Of a stretch of DNA of 64,000 bases, positions 25,393 to 32,853 are shown in pieces. Made by a program: the position numbers and the translations under genes. The notes under the pieces were generated by a model. The model was not told the origin of the DNA. It did no database searches and saw only the letters and a program-made list of their open reading frames with translations. Positions within the stretch are counted from its first letter, which is position 1. Every line of letters starts with the position of its first letter. Source of the DNA: Xanthomarina sp. F2636L (lineage in GTDB: Bacteria > Bacteroidota > Bacteroidia > Flavobacteriales > Flavobacteriaceae); assembly GCF_026410195.1 (NCBI RefSeq), contig NZ_JAPMLM010000061.1, positions 62,001-126,000 on the forward strand, in the 5' to 3' direction.

Positions 25393-25998
25393 ATGAAACA
25401 TAATCCAGCAGAATTTTGGAATGACCGTTTTGGTCAAGAAGAATTTATTTACGGCACGCAACCCAATGAATTCTTTAAAGAACAAATAAATAAACTGAAA
25501 CTTGGAAGTTTGCTTTTACCTGCCGAAGGAGAAGGACGTAACGCAGTTTATGCTGCAATACTAGGTTGGCAAGTAACCGCATTCGATATTAGTGAGCGTG
25601 GACAGGAAAAAGCTTTACGATTGGCTAAAGAAAAAAATGTAAGTATTGATTATCACATTTTTGGTGTGTTAGATTTTATGTCTAGTCAGCAGTTTGATGT
25701 TATTGGTTTGTGTTATGCTCATTTTCCAATTGAATTACGAAAGGAAGCACATAGACATTTGATTAATTTTTTGAAACCTGGTGGAATTATAATTTTTGAA
25801 GCCTTTTCAAAGGCACAATTTGGAAACACTTCTGGTGGACCAAAAAGTAAAGATATGTTGTTTTCAATTGAAGAAATTAAAGATGAATTTAAAGAGTTAA
25901 AATTTAAGATATTAAAAGAAGAAACGATTCAGCTTTCTGAAGGAAACCATCATAAAGGTGAAGCAGAAGTAATACGGTTTGTAGGTGTTAAATCTTAA
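25393..25998 (+). CDS. Class I SAM-dependent methyltransferase (TPMT/TehB-like)
   Basis: The 201-residue protein has SAM motif I LLPAEGEGRNAVYAA (a variant of the GxGxG loop with E-G-E-G-R-N), then VTAFDISERGQEKA, and YAHFP in place of the usual NPPY/DPP. The start MKHNPAEFWNDRFGQEEFIYG is the TehB/thiopurine S-methyltransferase-like N-terminus. Relatives methylate chalcogens or thiols (tellurite, thiopurines, sulfide). It lies seven bases after the membrane methyltransferase gene. Methylation of sulfide or thiols for detoxification is a plausible role here (inference). Confidence 0.85.
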   Translation: MKHNPAEFWNDRFGQEEFIYGTQPNEFFKEQINKLKLGSLLLPAEGEGRNAVYAAILGWQVTAFDISERGQEKALRLAKEKNVSIDYHIFGVLDFMSSQQFDVIGLCYAHFPIELRKEAHRHLINFLKPGGIIIFEAFSKAQFGNTSGGPKSKDMLFSIEEIKDEFKELKFKILKEETIQLSEGNHHKGEAEVIRFVGVKS

Positions 25999-26023
25999 AT
26001 GATTTTTCTATAAAAAAACAAAA

Positions 26024-26047
26024 GAGGCTGACTTATAAGTCAGCCTC
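26024..26047. terminator. Bidirectional terminator, perfect 24-base palindrome
   Basis: GAGGCTGACTTA and TAAGTCAGCCTC form a perfect 12-bp inverted repeat with A-rich left and T-rich right flanks. It lies between the convergent methyltransferase and TlpA-like operons. Confidence 0.85.
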
Positions 26048-26170
26048 ATTTTATTAAATTAGAATAGACAATAGTTTATGTAAACGCTATAAGAATATTG
26101 AATATCCATTTTAAGTAATACATAAAACACGAGTGCATTTAAGGAAAATAAACTTTAAATAACCACATTA

Positions 26171-26803
26171 TTACTTCAAACCATTCAAAAAATCTTTAAA
26201 TTCTGAAGTGTTATAATCGGCCATACCTTTATGTGTCATTGCTAAATTTCCTTTGGTATCAATCACATAAGTTGTAGGTAAAGCAGATGATTGAAACATT
26301 GCTGGAAGATTACTTGCGGGAGCATAAATAGGCAGGTTATACTCTTTGCGTTTATCAAAAGTTTTAGCTTTTTCAAAATCGTCATCAAAAGACAACAATA
26401 CAAAAGCCACTTCGTCTCCCATTTCTTCATGCAATTTTTTAATGCTAGGCATTTCTGCTATGCAGGGTGGGCACCAAGTTGCCCAATAATTTAAAAATAT
26501 GACTTTACCCTCAAACTCTTCCAAAGTTCTGGTGTTTCCATCACTATCAATCATTTTAAGGTTTAAATCTGCCTTGATAAGGTCTGCAATAGGTGCCGTT
26601 TCACTTGCGTTTTCATTGTTCCGTACTTGGGTAATTTCTTCTACATTTGGATTCATCAAACCGGTAGCCAGTAATCCTCGTTGTGCAAAACCAATGACTT
26701 CGGTGTGCAAACCTGTGAAATAAAGAGCAGCGATAACTGCAAGAAAAATTCCATTCTTAATCCATGATTTCTTAATTGTTTTTTCTTTTTTATCTGTTTT
26801 CAT
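26171..26803 (-). CDS. Membrane-anchored TlpA-like thioredoxin-fold protein
   Basis: From ATG 26803-26801 the protein (210 residues) has a basic start (MKTDKKEKTIKKSW), one membrane helix and a periplasmic TlpA/AhpC-type thioredoxin domain with active site WATWCPPCIAEMP. The cis-Pro segment is ALPTTYVID. The upstream TTG at 26812 would also be in frame but would encroach on the region after the SoxB-like stop. It is the last gene of the DsrE-SoxB-like operon. SoxW/SoxS-type thioredoxins keep Sox proteins reduced, a fitting analogue (inference). Confidence 0.87.
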   Translation of the reverse strand: MKTDKKEKTIKKSWIKNGIFLAVIAALYFTGLHTEVIGFAQRGLLATGLMNPNVEEITQVRNNENASETAPIADLIKADLNLKMIDSDGNTRTLEEFEGKVIFLNYWATWCPPCIAEMPSIKKLHEEMGDEVAFVLLSFDDDFEKAKTFDKRKEYNLPIYAPASNLPAMFQSSALPTTYVIDTKGNLAMTHKGMADYNTSEFKDFLNGLK

Positions 26804-26815
26804 GATATTCAATTT

Positions 26816-28477
26816 TTATTGAAATTTATAATCCGTTTTAGGAACTGTTGAAAAAGAATATTCACCAAGATATTCGCAAAATGCTCTACCCTCTAATTTA
26901 GGCGAAACAGGCGAATGTATTTTTAGGTATTCTTCAACAGCTTCGTGTATGGTATAATCTTTTACTTCAACGTCTTTAACATTTGCCATTCTACACAAAT
27001 TATCTATTGGGTCGCCAGGACGGACACATGCTGAAATGGTGTAATATTCATCATCTTGCATTTCTTCTCCTTTTATAATTATTGAAGATATGCGTTGACC
27101 TCTTTCATTCTGACTGTTAAATTTTACATTCATTCCAGAAAAACGTACTAGCCAGCCACCAAAACGTTCGGTTGGATCTTGAGAAAAGGCGTTATGCATT
27201 TCTTTTTCTAACCAATCTTTAATTTGTTTACCAGTTGCTTTTCCTGTTTTTACAGGTTCATTAACAGGCATTAAATTCCACAAATTAGCTCTTGTAATAG
27301 GAGCAGGTTTTCCATCTTTTGGCACAATAGGATTTCCAAATCTAAAACCATTAGAAATTGAAATGTCTGCACCAGTTTTCCAACGAGCAGCATCTGTTAT
27401 CATGTTGTCCATTGGATTTTCAACCGTTAAATATCTGTAAATTGGTGTGTTTGTATAACCAATAATAGTTTCTAAATGGTCTTTGTAAGGTGCTTTAGCC
27501 TCGTCAACAAGCGCTTGAATACTTTCATCTGCTGGATAAACTTCTGGGTCTACATCAATAAGGTCATAATCATCTCTAACCAATTTGCCATCTACAAAAT
27601 GCAAAGTTAACTTTCCAACAAACGAACCAAAAGCACCAGGTTCTGTTACTTTAGCATATTTACCCTGAATCATTTCACGAACTCGTTCATGCGTATCGTT
27701 ACCAAGAATATAATCGGCATTTTCGGCAATTGGATTGCTGGCCAATTCCACTTGTTTAAAAATACCAATATGTGTGACCAAGAAAAGCACGTCTATTTTT
27801 TCTTTTACTTTAATATTGTCCACCATTTTTTTTAGCTTGTCATCTAGTCCACTAAAACCAATGCCTTTACTAAAAATAGGATTTTGCCTAACCGGAACGT
27901 CTGGGTCGTTAATACCTATAAATCCTAAACGTATACCTTCAATTTCCTTTACAGAATAAGCCGGAAATAATGGGTTTTTATCTTTGTCGTCATCAAACAT
28001 GTTTTGGACGATAACGTCGGTTTCGTAACCCTTCATAATTTCCATCATCATATTCTTGCCATAAACAACTTCCCAATTGCCAGGAATTATAACATCAAAA
28101 CCCATATTTTTAATCACATCTTGCATTACTTTACCGTCCGATAAAGCAGCATAGCCACTTCCTTGTATTAAATCGCCACCATCTACAATTATGGTTTTAT
28201 TTGGGTTTGCCTCACGTTCTTTATCAAAAAGTGTTTTTATATTGGCGAGTCCACCACGATCTTTGAAGACTATTTTTTCGTCTTCCCAAAACAATTCGGG
28301 ATGTGTGTCTAATTGTCCGTGAATATCAGCAGTTTGAAGTATGGTAATGCTTAAAGTGTCATTAACCGTTTTGTTGACTGATTGTTCTGAAGCTGTTTTA
28401 TTTTTACAAGAAACTGATATAAGAGTTAATCCGATTAATGTTAAAACTGCGAAGCTATTGTTTATATATTTTTTCAT
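26816..28477 (-). CDS. SoxB-like thiosulfohydrolase/5'-nucleotidase family lipoprotein
   Basis: The 553-residue lipoprotein (Cys24) has the two-domain 5'-nucleotidase/SoxB layout. Landmarks: TADIHGQL (D51, H53), DGGDLIQGSG (D102), GNWEVVYG (N134, W135), VTHIG (H236) and GNDTHE (D261, H263). The Trp after Asn matches SoxB (GHWE) rather than the catalytic His of nucleotidases (GNHE). The C-terminal LEKEMHNAF...GGWLVRFSGM also resembles SoxB. SoxB releases sulfate from SoxY-bound sulfur; no soxYZ, soxXA or soxCD is in this window. Asp261 replaces the first His of the usual GHTH metal motif. A divergent 5'-nucleotidase is the alternative. Confidence 0.72.
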   Translation of the reverse strand: MKKYINNSFAVLTLIGLTLISVSCKNKTASEQSVNKTVNDTLSITILQTADIHGQLDTHPELFWEDEKIVFKDRGGLANIKTLFDKEREANPNKTIIVDGGDLIQGSGYAALSDGKVMQDVIKNMGFDVIIPGNWEVVYGKNMMMEIMKGYETDVIVQNMFDDDKDKNPLFPAYSVKEIEGIRLGFIGINDPDVPVRQNPIFSKGIGFSGLDDKLKKMVDNIKVKEKIDVLFLVTHIGIFKQVELASNPIAENADYILGNDTHERVREMIQGKYAKVTEPGAFGSFVGKLTLHFVDGKLVRDDYDLIDVDPEVYPADESIQALVDEAKAPYKDHLETIIGYTNTPIYRYLTVENPMDNMITDAARWKTGADISISNGFRFGNPIVPKDGKPAPITRANLWNLMPVNEPVKTGKATGKQIKDWLEKEMHNAFSQDPTERFGGWLVRFSGMNVKFNSQNERGQRISSIIIKGEEMQDDEYYTISACVRPGDPIDNLCRMANVKDVEVKDYTIHEAVEEYLKIHSPVSPKLEGRAFCEYLGEYSFSTVPKTDYKFQ

Positions 28478-28479
28478 AA

Positions 28480-28902
28480 TTATAATGTAATGCTTTTATA
28501 TCCTTTTTTCTGAAGTTGTAAATTATAAAGAATGCCGTTTTCAACTATTTTCATGTTCTTAGGAACCTGAGTTCTTTCAACTTTAAACTTATTTAGCGAA
28601 AATCCACAGGCAATAATTTCTATGCCAGTTTCTTTAGCTTTTTTTATAAAATTATTTATCTTTTCAGGATTGGTAATATCGCCAATTTCTTGTCCGCAAA
28701 TAATCACTTCAAAATTACCGAAATTTTCGCCATCTTCAGTTTTTAGTGCTTCTGCAGCAAGAATAATTGGTTGTAGTTGAGGTACTTTTTTAGTTAGGAC
28801 TACATAATTGTTCTTGTCATTATTTATTTGTTGTGCTTTTATTTCAGTAATGCTAAACAGCGTTAACAAAACAAATATGGAATTAAATAGGTATGTTTTC
28901 AT
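28480..28902 (-). CDS. Periplasmic DsrE-like protein
   Basis: The 140-residue protein has a signal peptide (MKTYLFNSIFVLLTLFSITEIKA) and a DsrE/DsrF-type alpha/beta domain. Conserved-looking cysteines lie at strand ends: FEVIICGQEIG and IEIIACGFSLNKF. DsrE-family proteins bind and hand over sulfane sulfur. Secreted DsrE-like proteins are less usual than cytoplasmic ones. The stop is two bases ahead of the SoxB-like start, so the pair is likely co-translated, consistent with sulfur transfer to the SoxB-like enzyme (inference). Confidence 0.82.
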   Translation of the reverse strand: MKTYLFNSIFVLLTLFSITEIKAQQINNDKNNYVVLTKKVPQLQPIILAAEALKTEDGENFGNFEVIICGQEIGDITNPEKINNFIKKAKETGIEIIACGFSLNKFKVERTQVPKNMKIVENGILYNLQLQKKGYKSITL

Positions 28903-28908
28903 TTTTAT

Positions 28909-29307
28909 TTATTTTAAAGGTTTATTGATGTCGTTCATTATAAAGAATAGAAGTCCACCTAAAATTGCGATGTTTTTAAATAGTGGTCCAAGCGTTGTTA
29001 TTTGCCCTACTTGAATTGTTAGTGTTATAGGTATTAAAACAGCCATCAAGACTATTGCTGCCCATTTGGTTTTATATCCTATAAGAAACAGGAAGCCAGC
29101 CACAATCATTACTTTTCCAGAGGCAATAACAAGCCATTGCAGAACGCCAAACAAATGGGCGATACTCGTAAGGTTTGATTGTTCAATTCGCTGTGCTGTT
29201 TTCTCTACATGGACTAAGTGGTTAAAACCCGCCACTAGAAATATTCCACTTATCATAACACGCAATAGCTGTATGGAACGACGGCTAATTAATATTTTTG
29301 TCGTCAT
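28909..29307 (-). CDS. DoxX family membrane protein
   Basis: The 132-residue protein has four predicted helices: LLRVMISGIFLVAGFNHL, LQWLVIASGKVMIVAGFLF, WAAIVLMAVLIPI and LFKNIAILGGLLFFIM. This matches the DoxX fold, including the conserved KNIAILGGL segment. The name comes from the DoxDA thiosulfate:quinone oxidoreductase of Acidianus; most bacterial DoxX proteins are uncharacterised, some linked to thiol redox. Its place before DsrE-like and SoxB-like genes makes a thiosulfate- or sulfide-related membrane role plausible. Confidence 0.87.
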   Translation of the reverse strand: MTTKILISRRSIQLLRVMISGIFLVAGFNHLVHVEKTAQRIEQSNLTSIAHLFGVLQWLVIASGKVMIVAGFLFLIGYKTKWAAIVLMAVLIPITLTIQVGQITTLGPLFKNIAILGGLLFFIMNDINKPLK

Positions 29308-29441
29308 TGAAAATGATTTTTGAAAGTTTGATTTTGTGCGATGCCTATCCCTAATAGTTCCGTTTTATGTGTTTTTTGGACGTAAAAAATCACTTCGAAA
29401 GCACCGACTTTAATTTGTTTTAAAAAGGGGAGTTTGGAAGT

Positions 29442-29804
29442 TTAAGCCAAGCGAGGTGGAGGAGAATCGTTATCTAAATAACGATAGCTTAAATTTGAAG
29501 GTACGTGTTCGTTCAAAACCGTGATAGATTTTAAAATATTTGTTTCCCAAGTAAACAAATCAAATTGAAACTGTGATGTGCAAAAACCACTTAATATGAT
29601 TTCTTGCGAAGTAGATAGATCAATCTGAGAAAAATCTGTTGTTTTCTTTGTCTGTTTTGAAGAATTTTTATTCTTACAATTCTGTTTTACAAAAGATATG
29701 TTATTTCCGCTGAACAAAACGTTTAACCCATTTGCATCTATGGCTACAAATTTCGCCAAAAAGATAAATGTAAGTAATGCCGCTATGTAAGTTTTAGTTT
29801 TCAC
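29442..29804 (-). CDS. Small secreted protein with PPPR tail, first gene of the SoxB-like operon
   Basis: The 120-residue product begins at GTG 29804-29802 (K-rich n-region and hydrophobic segment MKTKTYIAALLTFIFLAKF when the GTG is read as Met). Two Cys follow (KQNCKNKN, SGFCTSQF), and it ends DNDSPPPRLA. The -7 element ends at 29812, leaving only about seven bases before the start codon. The C-terminal PPR resembles that of the CQGKC protein at 22.1 kb. Function unknown. A gap of 134 bases separates it from doxX. Confidence 0.65.
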   Translation of the reverse strand: MKTKTYIAALLTFIFLAKFVAIDANGLNVLFSGNNISFVKQNCKNKNSSKQTKKTTDFSQIDLSTSQEIILSGFCTSQFQFDLFTWETNILKSITVLNEHVPSNLSYRYLDNDSPPPRLA

Positions 29805-29811
29805 GATTATA

Positions 29812-29855
29812 CAAAAATATCATAAATGATAAACCTTCTTTGTAACATTTGTTAC
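29812..29855 (-). promoter_or_regulatory. Island operator-promoter (minus strand) for the SoxB-like operon
   Basis: GTAAC-ATTT-GTTAC spans 29842-29855 (centre 29848.5). On the minus strand the -7 element TATTTTTG occupies 29819-29812, again starting 29.5 bp from the centre. It drives the minus-strand unit that ends with the TlpA-like gene. Confidence 0.75.
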
Positions 29856-29967
29856 CTACATGAGTTAAATTGATGTTAATTAAAATCAGGGAATAAATTA
29901 TAAGAAACTTTCTTGACTAGAGCATAAATTAAATAATTTTAAATATTTAGAAAACAAAATATATCAA

Positions 29968-30012
29968 CGTTACTAATGTTACACATAGAGCTTAATTTAT
30001 TGCCTAATTTTG
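29968..30012 (+). promoter_or_regulatory. Island operator-promoter (degenerate left half) for cydAB
   Basis: CGTTAC-TAAT-GTTACA (29968-29983, centre 29975.5) has a perfect right half and two changes in the left. The -7 element TAATTTTG is at 30005-30012, exactly 29.5 bp from the centre. Confidence 0.65.
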
Positions 30013-30046
30013 CAGGATACCTTAGTTTTAAAAAATTCTTTTCTGA

Positions 30047-31378
30047 ATGGAAGACATGATATTTTACGATAGACTGCAATTTGCATTTACTATCACATTC
30101 CACTACATTTTTCCACAATTAACCATGGGATTATCTTTAATGATTGTCTATTTTAAATGGAAGTTCCTTCGAACTAAAATTGAAAAATACAATAACGCAG
30201 CAAAGTTTTTTATGAAAATTTTTGCCATTAATTTTACAATGGGAGTGGTAACGGGAATCCCAATGGAATTTCAATTCGGCACCAATTGGGCAAAGTTTTC
30301 TGAGTTAACGGGAAGTATTATTGGACAGACCTTGGCTATGGAGGGCATGTTTTCATTCTTTTTAGAGTCCTCTTTTTTAGCCTTATTTATTTTTGGAGAA
30401 AAACTGATGGGACAAAAGCTTCATTTCTTAACTGGCTTTTTAGTATTTTTAGGTTCCTGGGCAAGTGGTTGGTTTATTTTAGCAACCAATGCTTGGATGC
30501 AAAATCCTGTAGGTTATGAAATTTTAGAAAATGGAAAATTTGTATTGAATAATTTTTCAGAACTATTTACAAACCCTTGGCTACTTCCAGCCTTTTTACA
30601 TAATCAAATGGGTTCTGTTGTAACTTCAGCTTTTGTTATGGCAAGTATTGGTGCCTTTTATATTTTAAGAAATAAACATTCTGAATATGGCAGGTTATTT
30701 TTAAAAACAGGTGTTGTTTTTGGATTAGTTTCTAGTGTTTTAGTTGCTTTTCCTACAGGAGATTGGAACGCAAAAAATGTTGCAAAATATCAACCAGGAA
30801 CGTTTGCAGCTATGGAAGGTATTTTTGAAACAGAAGAAGCTGGAGCCGAAATTGTGCTTATTGGTCAACCGAATATGGTAGATAAAAAACTTGATAATAA
30901 AATTGCAGTTCCTAATATTTTAAGTTTTTTAACCTACCAAGAATGGGATAAACAAATTCCCGGAATGGACCAATTTGAGGAGGATGAATTGCCAGACAAT
31001 GTTCCCGCATTATATTATGCTTATCATATTATGGTTGGTTTGGGTACCATATTTATAGGCGTTATGGCATTAGCACTTTTCTTTTTGTGGCGAAAAAGAT
31101 TATACAACATGAAGCCATTACTCTGGACGATTATGTTTTTAGTACCATTTCCTTATATCGCGAACATTACAGGTTGGTATACTGCAGAATTGGGAAGACA
31201 ACCGTATTTGGTTTACGGCTTGTTAAGGACTAGCGATGGTATTTCACCTACGGTTTCTTCTGGTAATACACTATTTACTTTACTCGGTTTTGTTGGTTTA
31301 TATATGCTTCTAGGCTTGTTGTTTTTAGTCTTAGTCGGTAAAACTATCAACCAGGGCCCAATATCTCAAAAACATTAA
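30047..31378 (+). CDS. cydA: Cytochrome bd oxidase subunit I (short Q-loop type)
   Basis: The 443-residue protein has about nine membrane helices. His19 (FAFTITFHYIFP) matches the haem b595 ligand position of CydA, and the GRQP motif is present as ELGRQPYLVYGLLRT. The length and the short segment before GRQP indicate the short Q-loop subtype. It oxidises quinol and reduces O2 to water. Bd oxidases tolerate sulfide, which poisons haem-copper oxidases, so its place between SoxB-like and SQR operons makes sense. ATG 30047 is used; ATG 30056 is also possible. Confidence 0.94.
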   Translation: MEDMIFYDRLQFAFTITFHYIFPQLTMGLSLMIVYFKWKFLRTKIEKYNNAAKFFMKIFAINFTMGVVTGIPMEFQFGTNWAKFSELTGSIIGQTLAMEGMFSFFLESSFLALFIFGEKLMGQKLHFLTGFLVFLGSWASGWFILATNAWMQNPVGYEILENGKFVLNNFSELFTNPWLLPAFLHNQMGSVVTSAFVMASIGAFYILRNKHSEYGRLFLKTGVVFGLVSSVLVAFPTGDWNAKNVAKYQPGTFAAMEGIFETEEAGAEIVLIGQPNMVDKKLDNKIAVPNILSFLTYQEWDKQIPGMDQFEEDELPDNVPALYYAYHIMVGLGTIFIGVMALALFFLWRKRLYNMKPLLWTIMFLVPFPYIANITGWYTAELGRQPYLVYGLLRTSDGISPTVSSGNTLFTLLGFVGLYMLLGLLFLVLVGKTINQGPISQKH

Positions 31379-31380
31379 TT

Positions 31381-32454
31381 ATGGAAATATTTTGGTACAT
31401 AGCAATAGCTGTTGTTTTAACGGTGTTTTTTATTTTAGATGGGTATGATTTTGGAGCAGGAATCATTCACTTGTTTTTTGCTAAGGAAGAAAAGGACAAA
31501 GAAGTCATTACTAAATCTGCAGGCTTATTTTGGGATTCTAATGAGGTTTGGTTAGTGGCAGCAGGAGGTATGCTTTTTATGGCTTTTCCAACGTTTTATG
31601 CATCCGTATTCAGTGGTTTTTATTTACCATTAATAATTGTGTTGTGGTTAATTATTTTTAGGGCTATTGGATTAGAGTTTAGAGGACAATTCAAATATCA
31701 AATGTGGAAAGATATTTGGGATGCTTCTTTTGGGGTTTCCAGTTTATTATTAGCCCTGTTTTTTGGTATTGCCTTAGGTAATATAGTAAGAGGTGTAAAT
31801 TTAGGAAGCGTAGAAAATGGAGTTTCTGCTCACGAAGGGCATTATTTTTTCTTACCATTATGGGATAGTAGTTTTAGTCCTTTAACAGACCATCCAGGCG
31901 TTATAGATTGGTTTACAATTATAATAGGATTAATATCAGTTGTTACATTAGCAATTCATGGTGCCAATTGGGTGATTTTAAAAACCAATTCATCAATAAA
32001 CAACAAACTTAAAAGTGTTATTTTTAAATTAAATATTGCATTGGCAATGCTTACCGTTTTCTCTTTAATTGTATGGCAAATGGTCAACCCTGATTCCTTA
32101 GATAATTTTATTCAAAAGCCTTATTTAATGATATTTCCTGTCATTTATTTAACAGGGTTAATTGGCTTATTTTTTATCAAAAAAATCAAAAAAGACAGTC
32201 ATGCTTTTGTATTGTCAACCTTGTTAATTGTTGGTGGAATTACATCCTCATTAGCTTCTTTGTTTCCTGTAATATTGCCATCTGTTAATGATACTCATGA
32301 ACATTTATCCATTTACAACACCGCTGCACCAGAATATGGTTTGTCTGTTGCGTTATCTTGGGGAATTATTGGTTTTATCCTAATTTTTATTTATATGATT
32401 GTTCAAAAAAGATTGATGGGAGGTAAGATTGATAATATGGACTATGGACATTAG
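31381..32454 (+). CDS. cydB: Cytochrome bd oxidase subunit II
   Basis: The 357-residue protein has eight or more membrane helices. It opens with the typical CydB segment FFILDGYDFGAGIIHLFF, followed by GLFWDSNEVWLVAAGG, which matches the conserved acidic/Trp motif of subunit II. Only two bases separate it from cydA. It stabilises the haem arrangement of the bd complex in the inner membrane. No cydX-like or cydCD genes are seen nearby; a GlsB-family membrane protein follows. Confidence 0.94.
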   Translation: MEIFWYIAIAVVLTVFFILDGYDFGAGIIHLFFAKEEKDKEVITKSAGLFWDSNEVWLVAAGGMLFMAFPTFYASVFSGFYLPLIIVLWLIIFRAIGLEFRGQFKYQMWKDIWDASFGVSSLLLALFFGIALGNIVRGVNLGSVENGVSAHEGHYFFLPLWDSSFSPLTDHPGVIDWFTIIIGLISVVTLAIHGANWVILKTNSSINNKLKSVIFKLNIALAMLTVFSLIVWQMVNPDSLDNFIQKPYLMIFPVIYLTGLIGLFFIKKIKKDSHAFVLSTLLIVGGITSSLASLFPVILPSVNDTHEHLSIYNTAAPEYGLSVALSWGIIGFILIFIYMIVQKRLMGGKIDNMDYGH

Positions 32455-32469
32455 TAAAAAGTTAGTATT

Positions 32470-32772
32470 ATGACCGGAACATTAATTTCATTATTAAGTA
32501 TTCTCACAGGAATAATTGCAGCAAACCTTTTGGGTTATTTAAAGAAGAAATACTCTTTTGGTGTTATAGGAAATACCTTAATTGGTGTTTTTGGAAGTAT
32601 TTTGTTAATTAAGTCTTTCGGTAGATTAGGTTTTGATCCTTGGTCTATAATGAATAATGGAGATTTTGATGGATTTCAGTTGGCAATTAATCTTTTAGTG
32701 TCTGCAATTGGTGGAGCTTTTGGTTTGGTATTCGCTAAATGGCTAATTAATAAATTAAACTCAAAAGATTAA
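32470..32772 (+). CDS. GlsB/YeaQ/YmgE-family small membrane protein
   Basis: The 100-residue protein has three hydrophobic segments with Gly-rich helices (GVIGNTLIGVFGSILLI, VSAIGGAFGLVFAKWL), as in the transglycosylase-associated protein family. The family is stress-linked but lacks a defined activity. It lies 15 bases after cydB and is probably part of the cyd operon. Whether it supports bd assembly is not known; the gene order is the only hint. Confidence 0.75.
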   Translation: MTGTLISLLSILTGIIAANLLGYLKKKYSFGVIGNTLIGVFGSILLIKSFGRLGFDPWSIMNNGDFDGFQLAINLLVSAIGGAFGLVFAKWLINKLNSKD

Positions 32773-32794
32773 CTTTTAACAATTTATTTCTTAT

Positions 32795-32838
32795 GTAACT
32801 TAAGTTACTGTGCGGCAGTTAAAAGGAGCCTATCTTTA
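32795..32838 (+). promoter_or_regulatory. Island operator-promoter for the SQR gene
   Basis: GTAACTTAAGTTAC (32795-32808, centre 32801.5) is perfectly palindromic through its spacer. TATCTTTA, one mismatch to the -7 consensus, is at 32831-32838, 29.5 bp from the centre. A short leader of about 15 bases precedes ATG 32854. Confidence 0.72.
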
Positions 32839-32853
32839 ATAAAAATTAAAGTC

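Noticed and set aside
26816-28477. Complete Sox thiosulfate oxidation pathway
   Set aside because: Only a SoxB-like gene is present; SoxX, A, Y, Z, C and D were looked for in the window and not found.
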